A stretch of 64,000 nt of DNA from Mycobacterium rhizamassiliense (GTDB lineage: Bacteria > Actinomycetota > Actinomycetes > Mycobacteriales > Mycobacteriaceae). The DNA is taken from the NCBI RefSeq assembly GCF_900157375.1, contig NZ_LT721901.1, forward strand, positions 5,537,685 to 5,601,684. Reading direction: 5' to 3'. Both the position numbers and the translations under genes were made by a program. Below, one piece after another: positions 27,011 through 34,856 of the stretch (positions are counted from its first letter, which is position 1; every line of letters starts with the position of its first letter). The notes beneath the pieces are model-generated. The model did no database searches and was not told the origin of the DNA. It saw only the letters and a program-made list of their open reading frames with translations.

Positions 27011-28042
27011 ATGACCGAGCGCAAGCGCAAGAGCAATCTTCGCCCGGTGCGCGAAGTGACCACTCCCAGGCTCGAATTCCGCACCATCCACGGGTACAAG
27101 CGGGCGTACCGCATCGCCGGTTCTGGGCCGGCGATCCTGCTGATTCACGGCATCGGCGACAACTCCACGACGTGGAATGCCGTGCAGGCCAAGCTTGCCC
27201 AGCGATTCACGGTGATCGCCCCGGATCTGTTGGGCCACGGCCGCTCCGACAAGCCGCGCGCCGACTACTCCGTCGCCGGCTACGCCAACGGGATGCGCGA
27301 CCTGTTGTCCGTGCTCAACATCGAGCGGGTGACCATCGTCGGCCATTCGCTCGGCGGCGGGGTGGCGATGCAATTCGCTTACCAGTTCCCGCATTTGGTC
27401 GATCGGATCATCCTGGTCGCCGCCGGTGGCGTCACCAAGGACGTCAACGTCGCCTTCCGGTTGGCCTCGCTGCCGATCGGCGCCGAGGCGCTGGCACTAC
27501 TGCGGCTGCCGCTGGTGCTGCCCGCGGTGCAGCTGGCCGGGCGGCTGGCGGGCGTCGCGATCGGCTCGACCGGCCTGGGCCGCGACCTGCCCAACGTGCT
27601 GCGAATCCTGGACGACCTGCCGGAGCCGACGGCCTCGTCGGCGTTCAGCCGCACCCTGCGCGCGGTGGTGGACTGGCGCGGGCAGATCGTCACCTTCCTG
27701 GACCGCTGTTACCTGGCCGAGGCCATTCCGACACAGATCGTTTGGGGCACAAAGGATGTCGTCGTCCCCGTCCGGCACGCGTGGATGGCACACGCGGCGA
27801 TGCCCGGCTCGCGGCTGGAGATCTTCGAGGGCGCGGGCCACTTCCCCTTCCACGAAGACCCGGCCCGCTTCATCGACGTCGTGCAGCGCTTTATCGACAC
27901 CACCCAGCCCGCTCAGTACGACCAGACCGCGCTGCGCGGACTGCTGCGCTCCGGAAGCGGCGAACAGAATGTGACCGGCCCGGTCGACACGCGTGTCGCG
28001 GTGCTCAACGCCATGGGGTCCGACGAGCGCAGCGCGACTTAG
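27011..28042 (+). CDS. Alpha/beta-fold hydrolase
   Basis: The 343-residue enzyme has the oxyanion region ILLIHGIGDNSTTWN, the nucleophile motif VGHSLGGGVAMQFAYQFP, the acid in IVWGTKDVVVPVRHA and the catalytic His in EGAGHFPFHEDPARF. It resembles epoxide-hydrolase and meta-cleavage-hydrolase type enzymes; the substrate is unknown. It corresponds to Rv2715. I chose the ATG at 27011 (MTERKRKSNLRPVREVTTPR) over an earlier start at 26972 that would overlap the PAC2 gene. The phenazine-biosynthesis-like gene that follows in M. tuberculosis (Rv2716) is absent. Confidence 0.88.
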   Translation: MTERKRKSNLRPVREVTTPRLEFRTIHGYKRAYRIAGSGPAILLIHGIGDNSTTWNAVQAKLAQRFTVIAPDLLGHGRSDKPRADYSVAGYANGMRDLLSVLNIERVTIVGHSLGGGVAMQFAYQFPHLVDRIILVAAGGVTKDVNVAFRLASLPIGAEALALLRLPLVLPAVQLAGRLAGVAIGSTGLGRDLPNVLRILDDLPEPTASSAFSRTLRAVVDWRGQIVTFLDRCYLAEAIPTQIVWGTKDVVVPVRHAWMAHAAMPGSRLEIFEGAGHFPFHEDPARFIDVVQRFIDTTQPAQYDQTALRGLLRSGSGEQNVTGPVDTRVAVLNAMGSDERSAT

Positions 28043-28153
28043 ACAATTGGCTTGACCCCGGCCGTACAGACCACCTGGAGCCCCGGGGGCTGGGTTCGGG
28101 TGGCCGGCCGCGTCGTCAATGACGGTGTGCGACACCCGAATTGAGCCGAGAGG

Positions 28154-28639
28154 TCAAACCTTTCGGTGTAACACCGCGGTGAGGTGATCCTGCAGCGGCT
28201 GCCCGACCGCGCCCATCCGCAGCAGGTAGGACAGCTCGTCGCCGGCGATGCGAAAGGAACGACCCAGGGCGCTCACCTCTTTGGCGGTCGGCGTCAGCCC
28301 GATCGTCGCTGCGGCCAGCTCGATTTCGATCAGATCACCGGTCACCGAATAGCTGCCCACGCCGATTTCGCTGATGCCGTTGGGGTGGGCGAGAACCAGC
28401 TCGACCTGCCCTGGGCCCGGCACCCGCAGGTATCCCGTCTCGGCGTGCAGCGGCCTGCCGTCGGCGACGGCCTTGGTCTTTTGCGCGTAGACCAAAAATG
28501 GCTTGCCCACATGGGAAAACGCGACTTCCTCGTAGTACTCGAAGGGCTCGATCGTCGGGTATTTGCCCGCGCCCTGGCCCGCCCAGGTACCCAGCAGCGG
28601 CGATAGCGCGTCGAGGTTGGGATGCAACTCCGGGGCCAT
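28154..28639 (-). CDS. Nitrobindin (THAP4-like, DUF1794) heme protein
   Basis: The 161-residue protein is a ten-stranded beta barrel of the nitrobindin family, which binds ferric heme and scavenges or isomerises NO/peroxynitrite. It has the family signature LLGTWAGQGAGKYPTIEPFE, the barrel segment FLVYAQKTKAVADGRPLHAE and the C-terminal LTAVLHRKV with the proximal heme-ligand His. It corresponds to Rv2717c. The ATG is at 28639. It lies 51 bp after nrdR on the same strand. Confidence 0.9.
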   Translation of the reverse strand: MAPELHPNLDALSPLLGTWAGQGAGKYPTIEPFEYYEEVAFSHVGKPFLVYAQKTKAVADGRPLHAETGYLRVPGPGQVELVLAHPNGISEIGVGSYSVTGDLIEIELAAATIGLTPTAKEVSALGRSFRIAGDELSYLLRMGAVGQPLQDHLTAVLHRKV

Positions 28640-28690
28640 GCGACCAGCCTAGTCCCGCGCACCGGTCATCCCGGGCGGGCGCCGCGGCCG

Positions 28691-29155
28691 TCAGCTCGGG
28701 GCCGATACCTCACGATGTTTGCGCAGCGCCTCGATCTCGCGTTCGAAATCGTCGGCCGAGGTGAAGGACCGGTATACCGAGGCGAACCGCAGGTACGCGA
28801 CCTCGTCGAGGTCGCGCAACGGGCCCAGGATCGCCAGGCCCACCTCGTGGCTGGGGATTTCGGGTGAGCCGGCCGCGCGCACGGTGTCTTCCACCTGCTG
28901 GGCGAGCAGGTTCAGGGCGTCCTCGTCGACCTGCCGGCCCTGGCAGGCACGGCGGACGCCCTTCATTACCTTTTCGCGGCTGAACGGCTCGGTGACGCCG
29001 CTGCGCTTGACGACCGCGAGGACGGCGGTCTCGACCGTGGTGAAACGTCGCCCGCACTCGGGGCAGGACCGGCGGCGCCGAATCGCTTGGCCTTCATCGG
29101 TTTCCCGCGAGTCGATCACCCGGGAATCGGGATGACGGCAGAACGGACAGTGCAT
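28691..29155 (-). CDS. nrdR: Transcriptional repressor NrdR
   Basis: NrdR represses ribonucleotide reductase genes in response to dATP/ATP. The 154-residue protein has a zinc ribbon (MHCPFCRHPDSRVIDSRETD, RRRRSCPECGRRFTTVE) and an ATP-cone domain (VVKRSGVTEPFSREKVMKGV). The ATG at 29155 is fixed by the zinc-ribbon N-terminus MHCPFC and has GAAGGAGCAGT upstream. It corresponds to Rv2718c, 158 bp downstream of chiZ. Confidence 0.96.
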   Translation of the reverse strand: MHCPFCRHPDSRVIDSRETDEGQAIRRRRSCPECGRRFTTVETAVLAVVKRSGVTEPFSREKVMKGVRRACQGRQVDEDALNLLAQQVEDTVRAAGSPEIPSHEVGLAILGPLRDLDEVAYLRFASVYRSFTSADDFEREIEALRKHREVSAPS

Positions 29156-29312
29156 GACTGCTCCTTCGCCGTGCCGACACCTCGCGGAACACTCCGAGCG
29201 TACCCGTGCGCTCCCTCGCCGGGCCAATATGGCCATGACACGGGCGCGCTCGCCGTCGCAGGATCCGAAGCGCCTTGGCGTAGAGCGGTTTTCGCGCCAC
29301 GCGCAGGCGGCG

Positions 29313-29813
29313 TCAGCCGACCGGGGCGATCAGCGTCTGTCCGGCCGCCAGTGCCGGCGAGTTCAGGTCGTTGAGTTCGCGGATACGTTGGGCCACCTGA
29401 CGGGCGGGCGCATCGGGCGCGACGCGGTGCGCCACGTCCTGCAGGGACTCACCCGGTTCGACCCGGACGACGGCGAGCTTGTCCGGCACCGCGGCGGTGG
29501 CCGAGTTGCCGGAGACGCCGTTGGCCATCTCGCCCAGGTTGGCGATCAGGCCCAGCCACACGGTGATGACCCCGGCCAGCAAGGCCAGCCCCAGCGTGGT
29601 CATCAGCGAGGCCGGACGCCCGCGCCGGTGTGGGGCTTTCGACATCGCGACGCCGGTGCCCTGATAGCGCATGCGCAGGTCAGCGGGCCGCGACGAGACG
29701 GGCCTACGGGCGCGCACGACGCGCTCGCGGTCGTAGTACGTGCCCTCGGTGAGGGTGTTGATCGGCCGCCGGGCGTCGCTGGTACGCGGTGAGACGGTGT
29801 GGATGAGTGTCAT
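29313..29813 (-). CDS. chiZ: ChiZ, SOS-linked cell-wall/cell-division protein with LysM domain
   Basis: The 166-residue protein has a basic cytoplasmic N-terminus, one transmembrane helix (LGLALLAGVITVWLGLIANL) and an extracytoplasmic LysM domain (AVVRVEPGESLQDVAHRVAP, QRIRELNDLNSPALAAGQTL). In M. tuberculosis Rv2719c is induced by DNA damage, has been reported to cleave peptidoglycan and to interfere with FtsZ-ring assembly. The ATG at 29813 follows CCGGAGGAACGCAC. The lexA-chiZ intergenic region has LexA-like sites described separately. Confidence 0.9.
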   Translation of the reverse strand: MTLIHTVSPRTSDARRPINTLTEGTYYDRERVVRARRPVSSRPADLRMRYQGTGVAMSKAPHRRGRPASLMTTLGLALLAGVITVWLGLIANLGEMANGVSGNSATAAVPDKLAVVRVEPGESLQDVAHRVAPDAPARQVAQRIRELNDLNSPALAAGQTLIAPVG

Positions 29814-29838
29814 GTGCGTTCCTCCGGTCGGGTAAAAC

Positions 29839-29875
29839 TCGCTCGTGTGTTCGACTGTATCGCTCGTGTGTTCGA
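29839..29875 (-). promoter_or_regulatory. Two tandem imperfect LexA-box copies upstream of chiZ
   Basis: Read on the minus strand, TCGAACACACGAGCGA occurs twice (29875-29860 and 29854-29839), with a 21-base period. Each has a perfect left half-site TCGAAC and a degenerate right half (GAGCGA in place of GTTCGA) at the right spacing of four bases. The copies end 26 bases before the chiZ ATG. They may be weak or cooperative LexA sites. Confidence 0.55.
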
Positions 29876-30054
29876 CATTCGAACATTTAAGCGAAGCGTG
29901 TCGCACGCCAAACGCTAGACCTCGCCACCGACAGAACTCGCCAGTCGCTTTCGTTCGCATGAAGCACAAGTACCCGATCTTGACAAGAGTTACACCTTTG
30001 TTATTCCGCAGCTCTTGCGCCGAAACCGAGCGGCGCGCCGGGGCGACACGCGAG

Positions 30055-30070
30055 TCGAACACATGTTTGA
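30055..30070 (+). promoter_or_regulatory. LexA operator (SOS box) of lexA
   Basis: TCGAACACATGTTTGA differs from the mycobacterial SOS box TCGAAC-N4-GTTCGA at one base of the right half. It ends 32 bases before the lexA ATG, the right place for autoregulation. It may also influence chiZ, which diverges 240 bp away. Confidence 0.88.
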
Positions 30071-30102
30071 TTCTCGGGCGCTGGGCCGCTACATTCAGTG
30101 CC

Positions 30103-30807
30103 ATGAGCGACAGCAACGACACCTCAGCCGCCGGCGCAGGCGCCCGGCTGCATTCCGTGGATACATCGCTTACCGAGCGGCAACGCACCATCCTCAACGT
30201 CATCCGGGAGTCGGTGACGACCCGCGGCTACCCGCCGAGCATCCGGGAGATCGGCGACGCCGTCGGCCTGACGTCGACCTCGTCGGTGGCCCACCAGCTG
30301 CGCACCCTCGAGCGCAAGGGCTATCTGCGCCGCGACCCGAACCGACCGCGCGCCGTCGACGTTCGCGGCGCCGACGACCACGCCGCGCCGGCAGCGCCGG
30401 TCACCGACGTCGCGGGCTCGGACGCCCTGCCCGAACCCACCTTCGTTCCCGTGCTCGGGCGCATCGCGGCCGGTGGGCCGATCCTCGCCGAGGAAGCCGT
30501 CGAAGACGTCTTCCCGCTCCCCCGCCAATTGGTCGGCGAGGGCACGCTGTTCCTGCTCAAGGTCGTCGGCGACTCGATGGTCGAGGCCGCGATCTGCGAC
30601 GGCGACTGGGTGGTCGTGCGGCAGCAGAACGTCGCCGACAACGGCGAGATCGTCGCGGCCATGCTCGATGGCGAGGCCACGGTCAAGACCTTCAAGCGCG
30701 CGAACGGTCAGGTGTGGTTGATGCCGCACAACCCCGCGTACGATCCCATTCCCGGAAACGAAGCGACCGTGCTCGGCAAGGTCGTCACGGTGATCCGCAA
30801 GGTCTGA
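30103..30807 (+). CDS. lexA: SOS repressor LexA
   Basis: LexA represses DNA-repair genes and cleaves itself when stimulated by RecA filaments. The 234-residue protein has the winged helix (GYPPSIREIGDAVGLTSTSS), the Ala-Gly cleavage site in LGRIAAGGPILAEEA, the serine nucleophile in VVGDSMVEAAICDGD and the catalytic Lys in GEATVKTFKRANG. The ATG at 30103 (MSDSNDTSAAGAGARLHSVD) lies 32 bases after the SOS box. In-frame sequence extending upstream to 29845 spans the operators and is not coding. Confidence 0.96.
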   Translation: MSDSNDTSAAGAGARLHSVDTSLTERQRTILNVIRESVTTRGYPPSIREIGDAVGLTSTSSVAHQLRTLERKGYLRRDPNRPRAVDVRGADDHAAPAAPVTDVAGSDALPEPTFVPVLGRIAAGGPILAEEAVEDVFPLPRQLVGEGTLFLLKVVGDSMVEAAICDGDWVVVRQQNVADNGEIVAAMLDGEATVKTFKRANGQVWLMPHNPAYDPIPGNEATVLGKVVTVIRKV

Positions 30808-30826
30808 CGCCGGACGCCCCCCGGCG
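30808..30826. terminator. Possible short hairpin terminator after lexA
   Basis: CGCCGG (30808-30813) and CCGGCG (30821-30826) form a six-bp GC stem with a seven-base loop directly after the lexA stop. It lies between two convergent genes and could serve both directions. There is no T-run, so this is tentative. Confidence 0.4.
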
Positions 30827-30847
30827 CAATCGCGCACGGGTGCGGGC

Positions 30848-33058
30848 TCAGTCGGCCCTGATGAAGCCGTTCGCTACCGCGGCTTCCTCGCTGGACAGCC
30901 AGATCTCGGGCAGCGTGTCGTGGTACAGGTCGCTGTCGGGGGTGTAGTAGAGCCCGAAGCGCGGACTGGCCTTGATGGGATACCCGTCGGGTATCTGGTA
31001 CGGGTCGTCCAGGGGCAGGTGAATCGTCGGGCGCCCAGCCGGTGCCAGCGCCACCAGGCCCGCCGCCGCGAAATCCGCCTCGTCGTCGTCATCGGCGTCG
31101 GCGGCCGCATGCCGCCCCGATCGCGAAGCGGCGGCCGCCGCGGCGGCACCCGCGGCCGCGAAATCCGGAGACGTACGCGGCACGGCCACGTCCGGGAAGT
31201 CGGCATCGGTCGCGACAGCATCGGGCTGGGCCGTCTCCGGGGAATCGACTTCCGCGGCATCCGCATAGGCGTCGTCCGGGCCGACGACCTCGGCGTACGC
31301 GTCGTCCGTTCCCGCGGCCTCGGGGTAATCCCCCTCGGCGTACGCGGCCTCCGACGCGTCGTCGGGGCCCGCGTCGGGATAGCCGGCCTCGGCGAGCTCC
31401 TCCTCGGTCGCGACGGGGATGGAATCGGTGTCCACCGCGTCGGGATCGTCCTGCTCGGCGGGTTCTTCGTCGATGAATTCGCCTGCGGTCCAACTATGTT
31501 CGTCGTCGCCCGCCTGGTAGGCGGCGTGCGGCCAGTGACCGGCCGCTGCGGACGCCGCGTCCGGCGGCTGCTCCTCGGCCGAATCGCCGAACCGATAGTT
31601 TTCCGTGGCGGCTTCGGCGTAGTCGGGGCCCCAGCCGGGTTCCCCGGTGTCGTCGTAGCCGGCGCCGTTCACTTCGCCGTCGAGCAGGTAGGGCTCGGGC
31701 TCACGGCTCGACCGCCGCCGGCTCCAGCGCAACGCCAGGAACACCGACAACACGATCAGGACCAGCAGCGGGATGATGGCCAGCAGGTACCACCAGTGCC
31801 AGGACAGCCAGTTCTTGGCGTGGGCCGGCAGCGCCGTCCCGCTCGGCTGGTTCTGGCCCGACACCTGCAGGCCCGACAACAACGGCGCCAGGTTCGCCGG
31901 GTCCGTGGAGAACGTGTTCTTCGCGCGGTTCCAGGAGATCTTGCCGCCGGTGAACTTCTGCGAGATCACGTCGCCGTCGACGGCCTGGTCGCCCACCGGC
32001 GCCCCGAGCTTGCCGCTGGCGCCGCGCAGTTTGTCCCAGGCGGTCCGCATCGCGCCGCGCACGACGAATGCGCCGTGGTCGGAGGTCCAGAAGATCACCG
32101 GCTTGTCGGCCGCGGCGAACGTCGCGATCCGGCTCGAGGGCCCCAGACCGCCGTCGGACTCGTTGGCGGTGGGGAAACCGAGGTCGCTGCTAACGGGCCC
32201 GCCCAGCGCCTCGTACTTGGCCAGGATGTTGGTCTCGAGGGCGTTGGCCCCGGTGGCCGGGGTGAAGAACACCTTGCCGCCGGCGAAGTTCTGGGCGATC
32301 CCGTCGCCGATCGGATACTGACTGCCCTGCTTAGCGCCCAGCGGACCGCCGGTGCCGCCCGCCGCGCGCCACGCCATGTTGATGGCCGCGGCCGGATCGA
32401 TCGCGACCTGCAGGCCCTTCAGCTGGTCGGCCAGGGTCGGCGGTTCGGTGGTGAAGTCCTTGGACTTACGGTTCCAGGAGATCTGGCCGCCGGTGAACTT
32501 CTGCGAGGAAACCTCGCCGTCATAGGTCACGTCGCTGACCGGGGCGCCGAGCACGCCGCCCGAGCTGCCGAGCTTGTCCCAGGCCGCGTTCAGCGCGCCG
32601 CGCACCACGAACGCGCCGTGGTCAGGCGTCCAGAAAATCACCGGCTTATCGCTGGCCGAGAAAGTCGCCACCCGGCTGTCGGGTCCGGCCAGTCCGGGAA
32701 CTTCAGTGATGGTCGGGAATCCCAGATCGCTGCCCGCGGGGCCGCCGAGCATCTCGTATTTGTCCAGAATCGGCCCGTAAATCCATCTCGCTCCGGTGGC
32801 CGTGGTGTAGAACATCTTGCCGCCGTCGAAGTCCAGCGCGAAGCCTTCCCCGGCGGGATAAACGTCACCTTTTCGCGGGCCCAGCGGTGAGGTATCGCCA
32901 CCGGCCTTGGTCCACTCGGCCATCATGGCGGCCTCGGCGTCGCCGATCGGAGACGCCAAAGCGGCAGGTGCCAGCAATGCGGCGGCCACAGCCGTCGCAG
33001 CCAAGCTGACCAGCGCGCGCCCAATGACCTTGCGCAGTGGACCTATCTGGCCGTTCAC
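30848..33058 (-). CDS. Large LGFP-repeat, membrane-anchored envelope protein
   Basis: The 736-residue protein has a signal peptide (residues 1-35, ending PAALA), then two tandem units of about 180 residues (38-200 and 222-382) built of LGFP repeats. Equivalent stretches are SDLGFPTITEV and SDLGFPTANES, or DHGAFVVRGALNAAWDKL and DHGAFVVRGAMRTAWDKL. One transmembrane helix follows (423-444), then a basic RWSRRRSSR and a very acidic cytosolic tail of about 290 residues with repeated PDDAYAE-like motifs. LGFP repeats are thought to bind the mycolyl-arabinogalactan wall. It matches Rv2721c. The start is the GTG at 33058. Confidence 0.88.
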   Translation of the reverse strand: MNGQIGPLRKVIGRALVSLAATAVAAALLAPAALASPIGDAEAAMMAEWTKAGGDTSPLGPRKGDVYPAGEGFALDFDGGKMFYTTATGARWIYGPILDKYEMLGGPAGSDLGFPTITEVPGLAGPDSRVATFSASDKPVIFWTPDHGAFVVRGALNAAWDKLGSSGGVLGAPVSDVTYDGEVSSQKFTGGQISWNRKSKDFTTEPPTLADQLKGLQVAIDPAAAINMAWRAAGGTGGPLGAKQGSQYPIGDGIAQNFAGGKVFFTPATGANALETNILAKYEALGGPVSSDLGFPTANESDGGLGPSSRIATFAAADKPVIFWTSDHGAFVVRGAMRTAWDKLRGASGKLGAPVGDQAVDGDVISQKFTGGKISWNRAKNTFSTDPANLAPLLSGLQVSGQNQPSGTALPAHAKNWLSWHWWYLLAIIPLLVLIVLSVFLALRWSRRRSSREPEPYLLDGEVNGAGYDDTGEPGWGPDYAEAATENYRFGDSAEEQPPDAASAAAGHWPHAAYQAGDDEHSWTAGEFIDEEPAEQDDPDAVDTDSIPVATEEELAEAGYPDAGPDDASEAAYAEGDYPEAAGTDDAYAEVVGPDDAYADAAEVDSPETAQPDAVATDADFPDVAVPRTSPDFAAAGAAAAAAASRSGRHAAADADDDDEADFAAAGLVALAPAGRPTIHLPLDDPYQIPDGYPIKASPRFGLYYTPDSDLYHDTLPEIWLSSEEAAVANGFIRAD

Positions 33059-33594
33059 CCAGCCTCCCAGCCGACGGATATGCCTCTATCTGTGGCCATG
33101 CTCATACCGTGCAGGCCCTGCGAGCGGTACCTACCCCCACCCCGGATTATCAACCTCACTCGGCTCCGTGTAGTCGCGGGCTCGCATAACTTTGCTCCAG
33201 CGAACAAAGAATACGAAGTCAAATAGGAAATATTACGAAAACGGATACCGCTCTGATGTCGAAATGATGCAAAACCACGCCCATCTCGCGACCAAGCGCT
33301 GCGTGCCCGGATTACCGTGCGGCTGGCCATAGCCCGACCGCGGTCATCGAACCCGTCGACGACGAAATCCGCGGGTTTGCGACGTGTAATCGCGTAATCC
33401 ACGTGCGCAAAGCGCATGTGCAGACCGGTACCCGAGGCGATCATTTGTCCGGGAATCTACCCGAACAACCAGCCAATCAGCGGGATTGACACTTTCGCCG
33501 CGACCCGTGCGACGCATCCGCGCGGCGACCGGCGCGTTTTCGCGCGCGGTCAGCGCCGGCGCGACCCTCGGTCGTTGCGCGACAGCAAAATTGG
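33059..33594. other. 536-bp gene-free region, partly AT-rich
   Basis: No convincing gene lies here. The part near 33185-33260 is AT-richer than the rest of the window and includes candidate promoter sequence for the LGFP-protein gene. A 129-codon minus-strand frame at 33055-33444 overlaps the start of that gene and looks non-coding. In M. tuberculosis this position has a small gene and a TerC-like membrane protein gene (Rv2722, Rv2723), which are missing. Confidence 0.6.
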
Positions 33595-34755
33595 CTAGAC
33601 GCCGAGGCTGCGGCCGATGATCTCTTTCATGATTTCGGTGGTCCCGCCGTAAATCGTCTGCACGCGGGCGTCGAGATAGGCACGGGCAACCGGGTATTCG
33701 CGCATGTAGCCGTAGCCGCCGTGCAACTGCAGGCAGCGGTCGATCAGATGAACCTGCTTTTCGGTCGAATACCACTTCGCCATCGCGGCCTGCTCGGCGG
33801 TGAGTTTGCCCTCCAGGTGCAGGGCGATGAAATTGTCGACCATGATGCGGACCAGGGTGGCCTCGGTGGCGAGCTCGGCCAGCACGAACCGGCTGTTCTG
33901 GAAGCTGCCGATCGGCTTGCCAAAGGCCTTGCGCTCCTTGGTGTACTGCAGCGTCAACTCCAGCACGCTCTCCATGGACGCGGCCGCCATGATGGCGATG
34001 TTGATCCGCTCCTGCGGCAGGTTGCGCATCAGGTAGATGAAGCCCTGCCCCTCCTCGCCGAGCAGGTTTTCGGCCGGCACGTGCACGTCGGTGAAGGACA
34101 GTTCGGCGGTGTCCTGCGCGTCCAGCCCGATCTTCTCCAGATGGCGGCCGCGTTCGAATCCCGGCATGCCACGCTCGACGACGAGCAGCGAAAACCCTTG
34201 CGCGCCTTTGTCCGGATCGGTCTGGGCGACCACGATCACCAGATCGGAGTTGATCCCGTTGGTGATGAACGTCTTTGCGCCGTTGAGCACGTAGTGGTCA
34301 TCGTGTTTGACCGCGCGGGTCTTGATGCCCTGCAGGTCGCTGCCGGTGCCCGGCTCGGTCATCGCGATCGCGGTGATCAGTTCCCCGCTGCAGAATTTGG
34401 GCAGCCAGCGCTGCTTCTGCTCCTCGGTCGCCAGGGACAGCAGGTACGGCGCCACGATGTCGTTGTGCAGGCCGAATCCGATGCCGTTGTAACGGCCCCT
34501 GGCGGTCTCTTCGCTGACGATGGTGTTGTACCGGAAGTCGGGATTGCCGCCGCCGCCGTATTCCTCGGGCACCGCCATGCCGAGAAACCCTTGTTTGCCG
34601 GCTTCCAGCCACACGCCCCGGTCGACGATCTTCGCCTTGTCCCATTCCTCTTGATGGGGCTCGACGTGGCGATCCAGGAACGCCCGGTAGGACTCCCGGA
34701 ACAGCTCGTGCTCGGGTTCAAACAGGGTGCGCTGGAACTTGACGGCACTGCTCAT
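33595..34755 (-). CDS. fadE20: Acyl-CoA dehydrogenase FadE20
   Basis: The 386-residue FAD enzyme oxidises acyl-CoA to trans-2-enoyl-CoA. It has the N-terminal helices (LFEPEHELFRESYRAFLDRH), FAD/substrate signatures ITAIAMTEPGTGSDLQGIKT and ALNSD-like TFITNGINSDLVIVV, and the C-terminal QLHGGYGYMREYPVARAYLD followed by QTIYGGTTEIMKEII. The catalytic Glu in acyl-CoA dehydrogenases of this class lies at that IYGGTTEI motif. The length equals Rv2724c. A TetR-type palindrome lies 43 bases upstream of the ATG at 34755. Confidence 0.95.
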   Translation of the reverse strand: MSSAVKFQRTLFEPEHELFRESYRAFLDRHVEPHQEEWDKAKIVDRGVWLEAGKQGFLGMAVPEEYGGGGNPDFRYNTIVSEETARGRYNGIGFGLHNDIVAPYLLSLATEEQKQRWLPKFCSGELITAIAMTEPGTGSDLQGIKTRAVKHDDHYVLNGAKTFITNGINSDLVIVVAQTDPDKGAQGFSLLVVERGMPGFERGRHLEKIGLDAQDTAELSFTDVHVPAENLLGEEGQGFIYLMRNLPQERINIAIMAAASMESVLELTLQYTKERKAFGKPIGSFQNSRFVLAELATEATLVRIMVDNFIALHLEGKLTAEQAAMAKWYSTEKQVHLIDRCLQLHGGYGYMREYPVARAYLDARVQTIYGGTTEIMKEIIGRSLGV

Positions 34756-34797
34756 GGACGGACCTCCGACGGGTGTGGACTCTGCCGCCCAAGATAT

Positions 34798-34815
34798 ACC
34801 AACCAGGCGGTTGGT
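34798..34815. promoter_or_regulatory. TetR-type operator palindrome upstream of fadE20
   Basis: ACCAACC (34798-34804) and GGTTGGT (34809-34815) form a perfect seven-bp inverted repeat around AGGC. It sits between hflX and fadE20, 43 bases upstream of the fadE20 ATG and next to a TATATCTT stretch that may be the -10 region. ACCAACC/GGTTGGT dyads are common TetR-family operators. The regulator is not identified. Confidence 0.55.
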
Positions 34816-34856
34816 CGGCAGCTGGGCTGGTGAGCACGCGGAGTGGGGCCGGTCGC

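Noticed and set aside
29870..29884. GTTCG-ACATT-CGAAC as a standard LexA operator
   Set aside because: The half-sites face outward, opposite to the LexA consensus, so I did not call it an operator; it is listed with the chiZ repeats only as an oddity.
29845..30102. In-frame upstream extension of lexA
   Set aside because: It covers the LexA-like repeats and SOS box; the ATG at 30103 fits the LexA N-terminus.
30920..32890. 656-codon plus-strand frame
   Set aside because: It lies wholly opposite the LGFP-repeat gene and shows internal repetition only because that gene does.
33055..33444. 129-codon minus-strand frame upstream of the LGFP gene
   Set aside because: It overlaps the start of the LGFP gene, has no recognisable domain and spans an AT-rich promoter-like segment.
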